Shown piece by piece: positions 17,837 to 26,793 of a stretch of 64,000 bases of DNA. Under the pieces are notes generated by a model. The model was not told the DNA's origin. It ran no database searches and saw nothing but the letters and a program-made list of their open reading frames with translations. Position 1 is the stretch's first letter; each line of letters opens with the position of its first letter. The stretch comes from Weissella confusa (GTDB lineage: Bacteria; Bacillota; Bacilli; Lactobacillales; Lactobacillaceae), in assembly GCA_001436895.1 (NCBI GenBank), contig JQAY01000008.1:83858-147857 (forward strand). Reading direction: 5' to 3'. The position numbers were made by a program, and so were the translations under genes.

Positions 17837-17861
17837 AAAACCCTCAGTCATGAGGGTTTTT
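17837..17861 (+). terminator. terminator between secE and nusG
   Basis: AACCCTCA pairs with TGAGGGTT across a four-base loop, then T-run. Confidence 0.85.
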
Positions 17862-17900
17862 AATTTACAAAAAATACAGGTATAACCTGAGGAGGCAATC

Positions 17901-18455
17901 ATGGCAGTTGAGTCATACGATAAGCAATGGTACGTTTTGCACACATACGCTGGTTACGAGAACAAGGTTAAGGCCAACTTGGAATCACGTATCGAAACGA
18001 TGGGGATGACTGACTACATCTTCCGCGTTATCGTGCCTGAGCAAGAAGTTGAAGTTGAGAAGGACGGCGAGACGAAGATCATCAAGGAAAATGATTTCCC
18101 AGGGTATGCCTTGGTTGAGATGATTATGACCGACGAGGCTTGGTACGTTGTCCGTAACACACCAGGTGTTACTGGTTTCTTGGGCTCTCACGGTGGTGGT
18201 TCAAAGCCAGTTTCATTGTTGCCTGATGAAGTTGACGACATGCTACAACGTATGAACATTGTTGAGCGTAAGGTAACTGAGCTTAACGTTGAAGTTGGTG
18301 AGACGGTTAAGATCGTTGCTGGTTCATTTGCAGGTATGCAAGGTGAAGTGACGGCTATCGATAACGACAAGCAAGAAGTAACGGTTTTGGTTGATTTCTT
18401 GGGTCGTGAAACGCCAACTGAAATCTCATTTAACGATGTGCAACCATTGATTTAA
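17901..18455 (+). CDS. nusG: transcription termination/antitermination factor NusG
   Basis: A 184-residue protein with the NGN domain (QWYVLHTYAGYENKV, FPGYALVEM, VRNTPGVTGFLG) and a C-terminal KOW domain (GETVKIVAGSFAGMQG). It binds RNA polymerase and modulates elongation, pausing and ribosome coupling. Ribosome site GAGGAGG at good spacing. It is flanked by terminators on both sides, so it appears to be its own unit. Confidence 0.96.
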   Translation: MAVESYDKQWYVLHTYAGYENKVKANLESRIETMGMTDYIFRVIVPEQEVEVEKDGETKIIKENDFPGYALVEMIMTDEAWYVVRNTPGVTGFLGSHGGGSKPVSLLPDEVDDMLQRMNIVERKVTELNVEVGETVKIVAGSFAGMQGEVTAIDNDKQEVTVLVDFLGRETPTEISFNDVQPLI

Positions 18456-18488
18456 TGGGAAACAGCGAAAATTAAGAATATTTAGTGA

Positions 18489-18518
18489 ACGCCTGACTTG
18501 TCAAAAGTCAGGCGTTTT
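18489..18518 (+). terminator. nusG terminator
   Basis: ACGCCTGACTT pairs with AAGTCAGGCGT, then TTT. A TATAAT at 18522-18527 directly after it may serve rplK. Confidence 0.75.
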
Positions 18519-18612
18519 GTTATTATAATCTGGTATGTGTGGCAACACACATATGTGGGAGGCGTAAATCGAAACGCGCCATTACACCACAAACACGAAG
18601 GAGGAAACAATC

Positions 18613-19038
18613 GTGGCTAAGAAAGTTTCAAGCATTGTTAAGTTGCAGATTCCAGCCGGTAAGGCTACCCCTGCACCTCCAGTTGGACCTGCTTTGGGTC
18701 AAGCTGGTGTTAACATCATGGGATTCGCAAAGGAGTTTAACGCTCGCACTGCCGACCAAGGTGGTTTGTTGATCCCAGTAGTTATTACTGTATATGAAGA
18801 TCGTTCATTCGAGTTCATCACTAAGACGCCTCCAGCAGCAGTTTTGTTGAAGAAGGCAGCCGGTGTTGAAAAGGGTTCTGGTGAGCCTAACACGAAGAAG
18901 GTCGCTACGGTTACTGCAGCACAAGTACGTGAAATTGCAGAAACTAAGATGCAAGATCTAAACGCGGCTGACGTTGATGCAGCTGTTCGCATGATCGAAG
19001 GTACTGCTCGTTCAATGGGCTTCACTGTTGAAGGCTAA
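18613..19038 (+). CDS. rplK: 50S ribosomal protein L11
   Basis: A 141-residue protein of the GTPase-associated centre. It has the N-terminal [17 protein letters not shown] signature and the C-terminal rRNA-binding domain ending in [10 protein letters not shown]. The start is a GTG at 18613, five bases after a strong AGGAGG site; no ATG is nearby. Followed by rplA. Confidence 0.96.
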   Translation: MAKKVSSIVKLQIPAGKATPAPPVGPALGQAGVNIMGFAKEFNARTADQGGLLIPVVITVYEDRSFEFITKTPPAAVLLKKAAGVEKGSGEPNTKKVATVTAAQVREIAETKMQDLNAADVDAAVRMIEGTARSMGFTVEG

Positions 19039-19133
19039 TTAACGGGTTCCGTACGGATCGCGTAGGAAACTAAGCATGATCAAGCGGGAGGTCAATGACC
19101 GTTTGACCGCATTTGCAAGGAGGAATAGCTACC

Positions 19134-19826
19134 ATGGCTAAGAAGTATGGTAAGAAGTATTTGGCAGCCGCTGAAAAGATTAACAGTGCTAAGTTGTACA
19201 CTGTTGAAGAAGCTGCCCAATTGGTAAAGGATATCGACTTTGCCAAGTTTGATGCAACTGTTGAAATCGCGTTCAACTTGAACGTTGATACTCGTCAAGC
19301 TGACCAACAATTGCGTGGTGCCGTTGTTTTGCCTAACGGTACTGGTAAGGACCAAACTGTTGTGGTCTTTGCTCAAGGTGATAAGGCTAAGGAAGCTGAA
19401 GAAGCTGGTGCTGACGTAGTTGGTGCAGCTGACTTGGTTCAACGCATTTCTGACGGTTGGTTGGACTTTGACGTTGCCATTGCTACGCCTGACATGATGG
19501 CCCAAGTTGGTCGTGTTGGACGTGCATTGGGTCCTAAGGGATTGATGCCTAACCCTAAGACGGGAACTGTTACGTTTGACGTAGCTAAGGCCGTTACTGA
19601 CGCTAAGTCAGGTAAGGTTACTTACCGTACTGACCGTGACGGAAACGTTGCTGTACCAGTTGGTAAGGTATCATTTGACGCCGACAAGCTTGCTGGAAAC
19701 ATCAAGTCATTGTCAGACGTTATCTTGAAGGCTCGTCCTGCCGCTGTTAAGGGTGCATACGTAAAGCACGTATCAATCGCTTCAACGTTCGGACCTGCTG
19801 TTAACATCGATATCGCTTCTTTGTAA
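19134..19826 (+). CDS. rplA: 50S ribosomal protein L1
   Basis: A 230-residue L1-stalk protein. The signature [20 protein letters not shown] lies near residue 125. The ATG at 19134 follows AGGAGG; an earlier in-frame start at 19113 lies upstream of that site. The 95-base gap after rplK contains a GC-rich stretch (about 19040-19110) where an L1 autoregulatory site could sit, but I cannot show it. Confidence 0.96.
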   Translation: MAKKYGKKYLAAAEKINSAKLYTVEEAAQLVKDIDFAKFDATVEIAFNLNVDTRQADQQLRGAVVLPNGTGKDQTVVVFAQGDKAKEAEEAGADVVGAADLVQRISDGWLDFDVAIATPDMMAQVGRVGRALGPKGLMPNPKTGTVTFDVAKAVTDAKSGKVTYRTDRDGNVAVPVGKVSFDADKLAGNIKSLSDVILKARPAAVKGAYVKHVSIASTFGPAVNIDIASL

Positions 19827-19862
19827 TTTAGAATTTTTCTAGATCAAAGTTAGCTTTTCATG

Positions 19863-19891
19863 TTGACACTTCCTCGACTACCTGATAAAGT
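19863..19891 (+). promoter_or_regulatory. promoter of rplJ-rplL
   Basis: TTGACA, 17-base spacer, TAAAGT, upstream of the L10 leader. Confidence 0.8.
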
Positions 19892-19894
19892 AGT

Positions 19895-20016
19895 TCGAGT
19901 AATAAATCGATTCTACCTAAGACGCAGGTGTCGTAAGACTTAATAACCCGCCGAGGAAGTGAAAAACGCGTAAGCGACTTTTGACCCCCGGTGCAGTATG
20001 TGCTGGGGGTCTTTTG
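19895..20016 (+). ncRNA. ribosomal protein L10 leader
   Basis: The sequence has the features of the Firmicutes L10 leader: CTTAATAACCCGCCGAGGAAGTG (quoted here only as positions 19938-19960), a pairing region around 19915-19935, and a terminator of GACCCCC with GGGGGTC plus TTTT (19983-20014). L10(L12)4 binding to the leader is expected to favour the terminator. Confidence 0.75.
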
Positions 20017-20051
20017 GTACGAATCAAAATCTTAACAGGAGGAACATTACC

Positions 20052-20558
20052 ATGAGTGAAGCAACTATTGCTTTGAAGGCACAACAAGTTGAAGAAGTTG
20101 CTGACAAGTTTAAGTCAGCCGCATCTGCAGTTGTTGTTGACGTGCGTGGGTTGACGGTTGAACAAGCCAACAACTTGCGTTCAGAATTGCGTTCAGAAGG
20201 CGTTGAGTTGAAGGTTATCAAGAACAAGATCTTGACGCGTGCTGCTGAAGCCGCTGAATTGACTGACTTGAACGACTTGTTTGTCGGACCATCAGCCGTT
20301 GCATTCTCTAACGAGGACGCAATCGCTCCTTCACGCATTTTGAAGAAGTTTGCTGATAACATCGAAGCCTTGGAAATCAAGGGTGGTGTTGTTGACGGTC
20401 AAGTTGCATCTGTTGAAGATATCAACAAGTACGCAGCTTTGCCAGACCGCGACGGTTTGTTGTCAATGTTGTTGTCAACGTTGCAAGCACCTGTTCGCAA
20501 CTTTGCATACGCAGTTAAGGCTGTGTCAGACGCAAAGGAAGAAGCTGCTGAAGCCTAA
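20052..20558 (+). CDS. rplJ: 50S ribosomal protein L10
   Basis: A 168-residue base of the ribosomal stalk. Typical segments are [17 protein letters not shown] at the N-terminus, [15 protein letters not shown], and [13 protein letters not shown]. The ATG at 20052 follows AGGAGG; the longer frame starts inside the leader terminator. rplL follows after 90 bases. Confidence 0.96.
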   Translation: MSEATIALKAQQVEEVADKFKSAASAVVVDVRGLTVEQANNLRSELRSEGVELKVIKNKILTRAAEAAELTDLNDLFVGPSAVAFSNEDAIAPSRILKKFADNIEALEIKGGVVDGQVASVEDINKYAALPDRDGLLSMLLSTLQAPVRNFAYAVKAVSDAKEEAAEA

Positions 20559-20648
20559 GCATCCGCTTGGCATTACGCAGGTTTACCCGGGCATTGCCCA
20601 AACAAATAAAATCGCCGCATAGGCAAATAAACGAGGAGATTAATTATC

Positions 20649-21014
20649 ATGGCATTTGATAAGGATTCAATCATCGCTTCATTGAAGGAAGCTACGATTT
20701 TGGACTTGGCTGACTTGGTTTCAGCTATTGAAGAAGAGTTTGGTGTTTCAGCTGCTGCCCCTGTTGCAGTTGCTGGTGCAGCTGGTGGTGCCGAAGCAGC
20801 CAAGACTGAATTTGACGTTGAGTTGACTTCAGCTGGTTCAGCTAAGGTTCAAGTTATCAAGGCAGTTCGCGAAGCAACTGGTTTGGGCTTGAAGGAAGCT
20901 AAGGACTTGGTAGACAACGCTCCTTCAGCTATCAAGGAAGGCGTTTCAGAAGACGAAGCTAACGAATTGAAGGCTAAGTTGGAAGAAGCTGGTGCCGTTG
21001 TTACTGTTAAGTAA
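20649..21014 (+). CDS. rplL: 50S ribosomal protein L7/L12
   Basis: A 121-residue acidic stalk protein with the N-terminal dimerisation region, an Ala/Gly-rich hinge near residues 36-55 and the conserved C-terminal domain ([20 protein letters not shown]). Strong ribosome site CGAGGAG. A terminator closes the operon. Confidence 0.97.
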   Translation: MAFDKDSIIASLKEATILDLADLVSAIEEEFGVSAAAPVAVAGAAGGAEAAKTEFDVELTSAGSAKVQVIKAVREATGLGLKEAKDLVDNAPSAIKEGVSEDEANELKAKLEEAGAVVTVK

Positions 21015-21031
21015 TTAACGCCCTTCTTAAA

Positions 21032-21066
21032 AAAGACGTGATACTTCGGTATCACGTCTTTTTTTG
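21032..21066 (+). terminator. terminator of rplJ-rplL
   Basis: AAAGACGTGATAC with GTATCACGTCTTT around a TTCG loop, then T-run. Confidence 0.92.
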
Positions 21067-21164
21067 CGCTGTTGAAAGTTTAAATTAAGTCTGACGGTTT
21101 AAAATTGCAGTTATCACAGTAGCTGTTTGCCTTAGCAGCTTTGATATAGAGAGAAGGAAAAATT

Positions 21165-22064
21165 ATGGATCGGTCAGATAAAAGGCGAAGCCAGCGCAGA
21201 CGCAGAATTTGGGTTTCGCTTTTGGTGGCGGCTATCATGATGGGGGGATCATTGATTGGCATGACAATGGATGGGCATTCGATGTCCGTCAGTGGCGTTA
21301 TACGGCGTGTGACGACCGCTATCGGGGCGGTGAAGCAGACTGCCTCAAGTGAAGCAAGTGACTTAGAAGCGAAGTGGGCGACTGACACGCAGTCTACCAA
21401 TGCAGACGCGACAATTGCCATCTATGATAAGAAAACAGGCGTGACGGCCACTTATACAACTTCTGGACGCAGCCAGTTTAAAACTGCCAGTGTTGTTAAG
21501 GTAGCTGTGTTATCCAATTTGATTGCGCAACATACGAGTGATCAAACGAACATGTCGATTAATGAAAAAACGTTAGCGACGGCAATGATTGAAGATAGTG
21601 ATAATGATGCAACAACGGCTTTGTTAGAAGATGAGGGCGGTTATAAAGCACCGGATAAGTTGTTCAACAAGTTAGGTATGGCAGATTCTGCAATGGATGA
21701 ATCGGCTTGGGGATATAGTTTAACCACGGCATCTGATCAAGTGACATTATTGCGTAACATATTTTATGACAGCTCAGTTCTGCCAGATGCAGGTCAGTCA
21801 TATATTGCTGATTTAATGAGCAATGTCGCTTCAAGTCAAAACTGGGGTGTAAGCGCCGGCGTTGGTAGTGATGCAACGGTGTCATTAAAGAATGGTTGGC
21901 TGGAAGATTCTAATGGCTGGATTATTAATTCGATTGGGCATGTTAAATCAAACAACAGTGACTACGTTATTGCGGTATTAACGAGTGGCAATACCAGCGA
22001 ACAGGCGGGGATTGCCTTAGTAGAAAAATTGGCAAAAACCACCTATGCATATTTGAATAATTAA
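21165..22064 (+). CDS. membrane-anchored serine hydrolase, class A beta-lactamase fold
   Basis: A 299-residue protein with a basic N-terminus, one transmembrane segment (about residues 15-33) and an extracellular penicillin-binding/beta-lactamase2-type domain. The active-site signatures are SxxK (TASVVKVAVL), SDN (DSDNDATTALL) and a K[T/S]G equivalent (LKNGW). I see no convincing omega-loop ExxxN, so beta-lactam hydrolysis is not expected; a role in cell-wall peptide metabolism is more likely but unproven. Own terminator; preceded by the ribosomal terminator. Confidence 0.75.
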   Translation: MDRSDKRRSQRRRRIWVSLLVAAIMMGGSLIGMTMDGHSMSVSGVIRRVTTAIGAVKQTASSEASDLEAKWATDTQSTNADATIAIYDKKTGVTATYTTSGRSQFKTASVVKVAVLSNLIAQHTSDQTNMSINEKTLATAMIEDSDNDATTALLEDEGGYKAPDKLFNKLGMADSAMDESAWGYSLTTASDQVTLLRNIFYDSSVLPDAGQSYIADLMSNVASSQNWGVSAGVGSDATVSLKNGWLEDSNGWIINSIGHVKSNNSDYVIAVLTSGNTSEQAGIALVEKLAKTTYAYLNN

Positions 22065-22068
22065 CGAA

Positions 22069-22097
22069 ACGGTCCTGCATTAGCAGGGCCGTTTTTT
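22069..22097 (+). terminator. terminator of serine hydrolase gene
   Basis: ACGGTCCTGC with GCAGGGCCGT, loop ATTA, followed by T-run. Confidence 0.85.
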
Positions 22098-22185
22098 ACT
22101 TTGTTCAGGGTGTTGATAGTTAACTTTTTATCATGACAAAATATTGTTATTCTATTACTAAAAATTTTCAATCGCAGAAAAACTA

Positions 22186-22214
22186 TTGTCTTGTTCCGAT
22201 TAATCGGATAATCT
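22186..22214 (+). promoter_or_regulatory. promoter with operator-like palindrome, metal ABC operon
   Basis: TTGTCT (22186-22191), 17-base spacer, TAATCT (22209-22214). The spacer holds a perfect 14-base palindrome TCCGATTAATCGGA at 22195-22208, ideally placed for a repressor such as an MntR/DtxR-type regulator. The early transcript can form GATGAG/CTCATC (22224-22242). Confidence 0.65.
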
Positions 22215-22271
22215 TGTGAGGTTGATGAGATGCAAACTCATCTGAACAACATTGAATGAGGAGGGAACAAG

Positions 22272-23006
22272 ATGTTGCATATTGATAACTTAACGGTTGC
22301 TTACACAGCAACCCCAGTTTTTCAAAATTTGTCTGTTGCGTTTAGCCCAGGCAAGATTACAGGTATTATCGGTCCGAACGGTGCAGGTAAATCAACCTTA
22401 ATTAAGGGGGCACTTGGATTGGTACGTCGTACGGGGAGCGCATCAATCGATAGTCGGCCAATTAAAATGGTACGTCGTAAAGTTGCGTATGTTGAGCAAC
22501 GTGCGGCGCTGGATTTAACGTTTCCGATCAGCGTTTTTGAGGTGGTCTTAACGGGTACGTATGGCAAGTTAGGATTATTCAAAAGCCCTGGGCAGAAAGA
22601 ACGTGAATTGGTCGATGAAGCCCTAGCACAGGTACATTTGACTGAATTCAAGAATCGACAAATTGGGGAATTGTCGGGTGGACAGTTGCAACGTGTGTTC
22701 GTGGCACGCGCAATTGTGCAACAAGCAGAAGTTGTTATTTTGGATGAACCGTTTGTTGGTATCGACATGAAATCCGAAGAGGATATCATGCGTGTACTAA
22801 AGGGGTGGCGTGATAACGGCAAAACAATTATTGTGGTGCACCACGATTTGAATAAGGTTGCGAAATACTTTGATGAACTGCTGATTATGAATCACGGGGT
22901 AATTACGCACGGGCCGGTTGCTGAAGTTTACAACCAAGCTAACGTTCAAAAAGCATTTTCAGCAGATTTGGGTGCAATTTTGTTTAATAAATCTGAGGGG
23001 GCGTAA
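22272..23006 (+). CDS. manganese/zinc ABC transporter ATP-binding protein
   Basis: A 244-residue ATPase of the metal (MntB/ZnuC) ABC class. Walker A GPNGAGKST near residue 36, signature LSGGQLQRVFVARA near 137, Walker B VVILDEPFVGID, and the H-loop VHHDL. GGAGGGAACAAG precedes the ATG. It leads an operon with a permease three bases downstream and a binding protein; the binding protein indicates manganese. Expression is probably controlled at the palindrome in its promoter. Confidence 0.93.
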   Translation: MLHIDNLTVAYTATPVFQNLSVAFSPGKITGIIGPNGAGKSTLIKGALGLVRRTGSASIDSRPIKMVRRKVAYVEQRAALDLTFPISVFEVVLTGTYGKLGLFKSPGQKERELVDEALAQVHLTEFKNRQIGELSGGQLQRVFVARAIVQQAEVVILDEPFVGIDMKSEEDIMRVLKGWRDNGKTIIVVHHDLNKVAKYFDELLIMNHGVITHGPVAEVYNQANVQKAFSADLGAILFNKSEGA

Positions 23007-23009
23007 CGG

Positions 23010-23861
23010 ATGGCCAGCATTGGAGAATTTTTAGCGGCACTGGGGCACTATAACTTTTTGCAGAGCGCTTTGTTGGCGTCTGTTATGGTTGGCGTCATGT
23101 CGGGGATTATTGGTAGTTTCATTATTTTACGGGGTATGTCGTTGATGGGTGACGCCATTTCACACAGTGTCCTACCAGGAGTCGCAGTCGCCTACATGTT
23201 GGGTATTAATCTGATGGTTGGTGCAGCAGCATTTGGTGTCATTGCGGCGTTATTGATTGGCGCAGTCGCTGCGAATAGTAAGCTGAAAAATGATACCGCA
23301 ATCGGGATTGTCTTCTCAGCATTCTTCGCACTAGGGTTCATCTTGATTTCGATGGCGGAATCATCAACGAACCTGCATCATATTTTGTTTGGAAACGTCC
23401 TTGCGGTGTCTGATCGTGATTTGATGTCAACGGTGGCTGTGTTGGTCATTGTTGTACTGTTTGTTGTCATTTTTTATAAAGAGCTATTGATTACATCATT
23501 TGATGAAACGTTTGCAAAGACGTATGGCTTGCAAACGGCGTATCTACACTATGGTTTGATGTTGGTGCTGACGCTGGTTACGGTTTCAGCATTGCAAACA
23601 GTTGGGATTATCCTGATTGTTGCTATGTTAATCACGCCAGCAGCCACCGCATTCTTGTGGACTAACCGTTTGCAATGGATGCTAGTTATTGCGGCATCAG
23701 TTGGGGCTGTTGCATCAGTTATTGGTTTGTACCTGTCATACACAATGAATTGGGCATCTGGGCCAGCTATTGTGTTGATGGCAGCAATTATGTTTTTAGT
23801 ATCGTTTGTCGTGTCGCCGAAACAAGGATTTTTGACTAAGTGGGGGAAGCAAAGTGTTTAA
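23010..23861 (+). CDS. manganese/zinc ABC transporter permease
   Basis: A 283-residue polytopic membrane protein of the ABC-3 family with about eight hydrophobic segments. The segment RGMSLMGDAISHSVLPGVA near residue 43 is the family signature. It begins three bases after the ATPase stop and its end overlaps the binding-protein start by eight bases, so all three are translationally linked. Confidence 0.93.
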   Translation: MASIGEFLAALGHYNFLQSALLASVMVGVMSGIIGSFIILRGMSLMGDAISHSVLPGVAVAYMLGINLMVGAAAFGVIAALLIGAVAANSKLKNDTAIGIVFSAFFALGFILISMAESSTNLHHILFGNVLAVSDRDLMSTVAVLVIVVLFVVIFYKELLITSFDETFAKTYGLQTAYLHYGLMLVLTLVTVSALQTVGIILIVAMLITPAATAFLWTNRLQWMLVIAASVGAVASVIGLYLSYTMNWASGPAIVLMAAIMFLVSFVVSPKQGFLTKWGKQSV

Positions 23862-24798
23862 GAAGATTGCGATTACTGTAGGTGCATTGGGGGTTGTGGC
23901 GGGAGGACTGGCGTGGTTCGTCTCACAACGTGATGATCAAAAGGCTGAGGCTAGTGGTGAGTTGCGAATTGTAACAACTAATTCGATTTTGGAAGACATG
24001 GTTGAGCAAGTTGGTGGTGATGACGTTAAGGTATACAGCATCGTCAAGCGTGGTACTGATCCGCACGAATACGAACCTAAGACCGCCGATATTACAGCAA
24101 CGACAGAAGCTAATGTTATTTTCCACAATGGGTTGAATCTAGAAACTGGTGGAAATGGCTGGTTTACGAAGTTGACGGAAACGGCTAACAAGCGTGATGG
24201 CAAAGAAGTATTTGCGGCATCAAAGCTAGTGCAGCCAATGTATCTAACGGCTGCCGGTAAGGAACAAGAAACTGATCCACACGCATGGTTGGATTTGAGT
24301 AACGGTATCAAGTACGTGCAAACGATTACGGCTGTTCTTAAGGAAAAGGATCCTGAACACGCAACTGCTTTTGAAAAGCGCTCAGCAGCATATCAAAAGA
24401 AGCTGTTGGCCTTGCATGAGGAAGCCCAACGCAAGTTCGCGGATGTACCAGAAGATAAGCGTTTGTTGGTGACGTCTGAAGGTGCTTTCAAGTACTTCTC
24501 AAAGGCTTACGGCATCAAGCCGGCGTTTATTTGGGAAATTAACACTGAATCACAAGGAACGCCTGAGCAAATGAAACAAGTGTTGGCGAAGATTAACGAG
24601 TCTGACGTGAAGTCACTATTCGTTGAAAGTTCTGTTTCACCTAAGTCAATGGAGAAGGTTTCTAAGGAAACTGGTTTGCCAATCTACGAAAAGATTTATA
24701 CGGATTCTTTGGCTAAGAAGGGAACACAGGGTGACACTTACTACGACATGGTTAAGTGGAATATCGATAAGATTCATGCTGGTATGATGGTTGAATAA
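23854..24798 (+). CDS. manganese-binding protein of ABC importer (PsaA/MntC type), no lipobox
   Basis: A 314-residue cluster A-I binding protein. The four expected metal ligands are at His71 (TDPHEY), His143 (DPHAW), Glu209 (TSEGAFKYF) and Asp284 (YTDSLA), with the same spacing as pneumococcal PsaA, which binds Mn. There is no His-rich loop of the kind seen in zinc-specific AdcA. It starts at a GTG after GGGGGAAG and overlaps the permease gene. The N-terminal hydrophobic segment has no cysteine, so it is either an uncleaved anchor or a secreted protein, unlike the lipoproteins of relatives. Confidence 0.9.
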   Translation: MFKKIAITVGALGVVAGGLAWFVSQRDDQKAEASGELRIVTTNSILEDMVEQVGGDDVKVYSIVKRGTDPHEYEPKTADITATTEANVIFHNGLNLETGGNGWFTKLTETANKRDGKEVFAASKLVQPMYLTAAGKEQETDPHAWLDLSNGIKYVQTITAVLKEKDPEHATAFEKRSAAYQKKLLALHEEAQRKFADVPEDKRLLVTSEGAFKYFSKAYGIKPAFIWEINTESQGTPEQMKQVLAKINESDVKSLFVESSVSPKSMEKVSKETGLPIYEKIYTDSLAKKGTQGDTYYDMVKWNIDKIHAGMMVE

Positions 24799-24807
24799 TT
24801 AAAAAAC

Positions 24808-24841
24808 AAAGACGTGTCCCGTTTTTCGGGACACGTCTTTG
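24808..24841 (+). terminator. terminator of metal ABC operon
   Basis: AAAGACGTGTCCCG with CGGGACACGTCTTT around a five-T loop. Confidence 0.85.
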
Positions 24842-24918
24842 TGCCTTAAAGAAGTTATTAAAAGTCTTATATTCCGCACAAATAGTTGAGCATAAATGCA
24901 CGAATAACAAGGGATTGA

Positions 24919-24928
24919 TTGGTATAAT
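24919..24928 (+). promoter_or_regulatory. extended -10 promoter candidate upstream of ndh
   Basis: TTGGTATAAT, a TGn extended -10, about 135 bases before the NADH dehydrogenase ATG. The leader contains two ATTTACAAA words and TGAATTCA near 24975. Confidence 0.4.
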
Positions 24929-25070
24929 GTCTGTGAAAGGCGTGATATAGCGGATTTTTATTTACAAAAAAATAGTGAATTCATTTACAAATCCACTTTG
25001 CAGGTCTAAAATTATTTGAGGATTTATTTTTAATTACATTTTTTGTGGGATACTGAGGAGATTTTTTCAT

Positions 25071-26744
25071 ATGGCTAATAAAAACATCGTCGTAGTGGGT
25101 GCCGGTTATTCTGGTGTATTTACTGCGCGCAAGTTGGCTAAGCGATTGAAGGGCACGGATTACCAAATTGTTTTGGTAGACCGCCATTCATTCTTTACGT
25201 ACATGACGGAGTTGCATGAAGTTGCAACGAAGCGTGTTGAGCCAAAGCACATCCAATTTGATTTGCGTACGTTGTTCGTGCGCCAACCAAACGTTAAGAT
25301 TGTGACTGCCACGGTTGATACGATTGACAAGGAAGCAAAGATCGTTAAGACTTCTGAAGGAGATATTCCTTACGAGAAGTTGGTCTTGGCAACTGGTGGT
25401 ACGACTAATACATTTGGTACGCCAGGTGTTGAGGAGTACGGCTACACGTTGTGGTCATTTGAAGAAGCGGTTCGCCTACGTGCGCACATCGAAGAAGTCA
25501 TTCGTGAAGGTGCCATGGAGTTGGATCCTGCAAAGCGCGAAGCTAAGTTGCGCATTGCGGTTGTTGGTTCAGGATTTACGGGTGTTGAATTGGCCGGTGA
25601 ATTGATTGAGCAACGTCGTGAGCTTGCTGAAGCTAACAACTTGGACGAATCAGAAATTAAGATTGACGTGATCGAAGCTGCGCCAACAATTTTGAACATG
25701 TTGACGAACCGTAAGCTTGCTGACAAGGGTGAGCAATACATGATCAAGCACGGCGTTAACATGCGTAAGTCTGCTGGTGTTGTTGAGGTTAAGGAACACG
25801 CTGCCGTTTTGAAGGACGGTACGGAAATTCCTACTGAAACATTGGTTTGGACGGCTGGTGTTAAGGCAAAGGAGCAAGGCTCAAAGTGGGGCTTGGAACA
25901 AGGACCTGCTGGTCGCTTTATGGCCGATGACTACTCACGCGCTAAGGGTGAGGAAGACATTTATGTTGTTGGTGACGTTGCGGCCTACCAAGAGCCTGCT
26001 CGTACGATTCCTGACAACCCGCGTTCAGGTTGGACGCCACAAACGGTTGAAGGTGGAGAATCAGCTGCTAACACTGCTGTTCCTAACATCATCTTCGATT
26101 TGTTGGGTAAGGGTTCACGTAAGGCCTTTAAGGGTCACTACCAAGGATATGCTGTTTCAATCGGTGCACACTACACGGTTGGAATCGCTGAGCAACTTGG
26201 TAGCGTAAAGCTTGGTAAGAACGGTTTGCCATTGTCTGGCTTCTTTGCCAACATGTTCAAGCACGTGATTAACTTGTACTTCTTTGCGCAAATCACGAGT
26301 GGTTACCACATCTTCCACTACTTGATGGACGAGTTCTTCCGTACGCCAAATGGTCGTACGCCATTCTACGGTTGGACGTCACGTATGGGTAACGTTTTGT
26401 GGACTGTGCCACTACGTATTGTTGTTGGTATCTTGTGGATTTCTGCGGGTTCATCAGTTTCAGGCACGATTGGTATGATTGCCACGGTTGTTGGTTGGTT
26501 GATTGCCTTTGGTCTTTTGACGTCAATTGCTGGTTTCGTTGCCTTTGTGTTGGGCTTGGTATTGATTTTTGCTGGTTCAGCGACAACGTCAATGGTTTTG
26601 TTGACGTTCGCTTCATTGGCTGTTATGAACGGTTCAGGTCGCACGTTCGGTTTGGACTACTGGGTAACACCATTCTTGGAGAAAACGCTTGGACGTAGCT
26701 TGTACGGTAAGCACGAGTCACGTTACAACGACTTGAAGAAGTAA
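25071..26744 (+). CDS. ndh: type II NADH dehydrogenase with C-terminal membrane domain
   Basis: A 557-residue FAD-dependent NADH:quinone oxidoreductase. The N-terminal FAD motif VVVGAGYSGVFTARKL, the NAD motif VVGSGFTGVELAGEL near residue 165, and YVVGDVAAY near 303 identify NDH-2. Classical NDH-2 ends near residue 400 with an amphipathic segment; this one continues with about 150 residues containing several hydrophobic helices (about 440-525) resembling a DoxX-like domain. It transfers electrons from NADH to quinone without pumping protons and could support respiration or NADH reoxidation in a heterofermenter. Long stretches use a narrow set of preferred codons, indicating high expression. 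Confidence 0.9.
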   Translation: MANKNIVVVGAGYSGVFTARKLAKRLKGTDYQIVLVDRHSFFTYMTELHEVATKRVEPKHIQFDLRTLFVRQPNVKIVTATVDTIDKEAKIVKTSEGDIPYEKLVLATGGTTNTFGTPGVEEYGYTLWSFEEAVRLRAHIEEVIREGAMELDPAKREAKLRIAVVGSGFTGVELAGELIEQRRELAEANNLDESEIKIDVIEAAPTILNMLTNRKLADKGEQYMIKHGVNMRKSAGVVEVKEHAAVLKDGTEIPTETLVWTAGVKAKEQGSKWGLEQGPAGRFMADDYSRAKGEEDIYVVGDVAAYQEPARTIPDNPRSGWTPQTVEGGESAANTAVPNIIFDLLGKGSRKAFKGHYQGYAVSIGAHYTVGIAEQLGSVKLGKNGLPLSGFFANMFKHVINLYFFAQITSGYHIFHYLMDEFFRTPNGRTPFYGWTSRMGNVLWTVPLRIVVGILWISAGSSVSGTIGMIATVVGWLIAFGLLTSIAGFVAFVLGLVLIFAGSATTSMVLLTFASLAVMNGSGRTFGLDYWVTPFLEKTLGRSLYGKHESRYNDLKK

Positions 26745-26753
26745 TAGTAAACG

Positions 26754-26793
26754 AAAAGAGAGCACGATGAGTAAATTCATCGTGCTCTCTTTT
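26754..26793. terminator. bidirectional terminator between ndh and trmH-like gene
   Basis: AAAAGAGAGCACGATGA pairs with TCATCGTGCTCTCTTTT; A-run on one side and T-run on the other serve both convergent genes. Confidence 0.9.

Noticed and set aside
21165..22064. Beta-lactam resistance gene
   Set aside because: Has SxxK, SDN and KNG-like motifs but no clear omega-loop glutamate, and is a membrane-anchored family common in lactobacilli.
24958..24992. Rex operator before ndh
   Set aside because: ATTTACAAA repeats and TGAATTCA do not form the TTGTGAAnnnnTTCACAA consensus.
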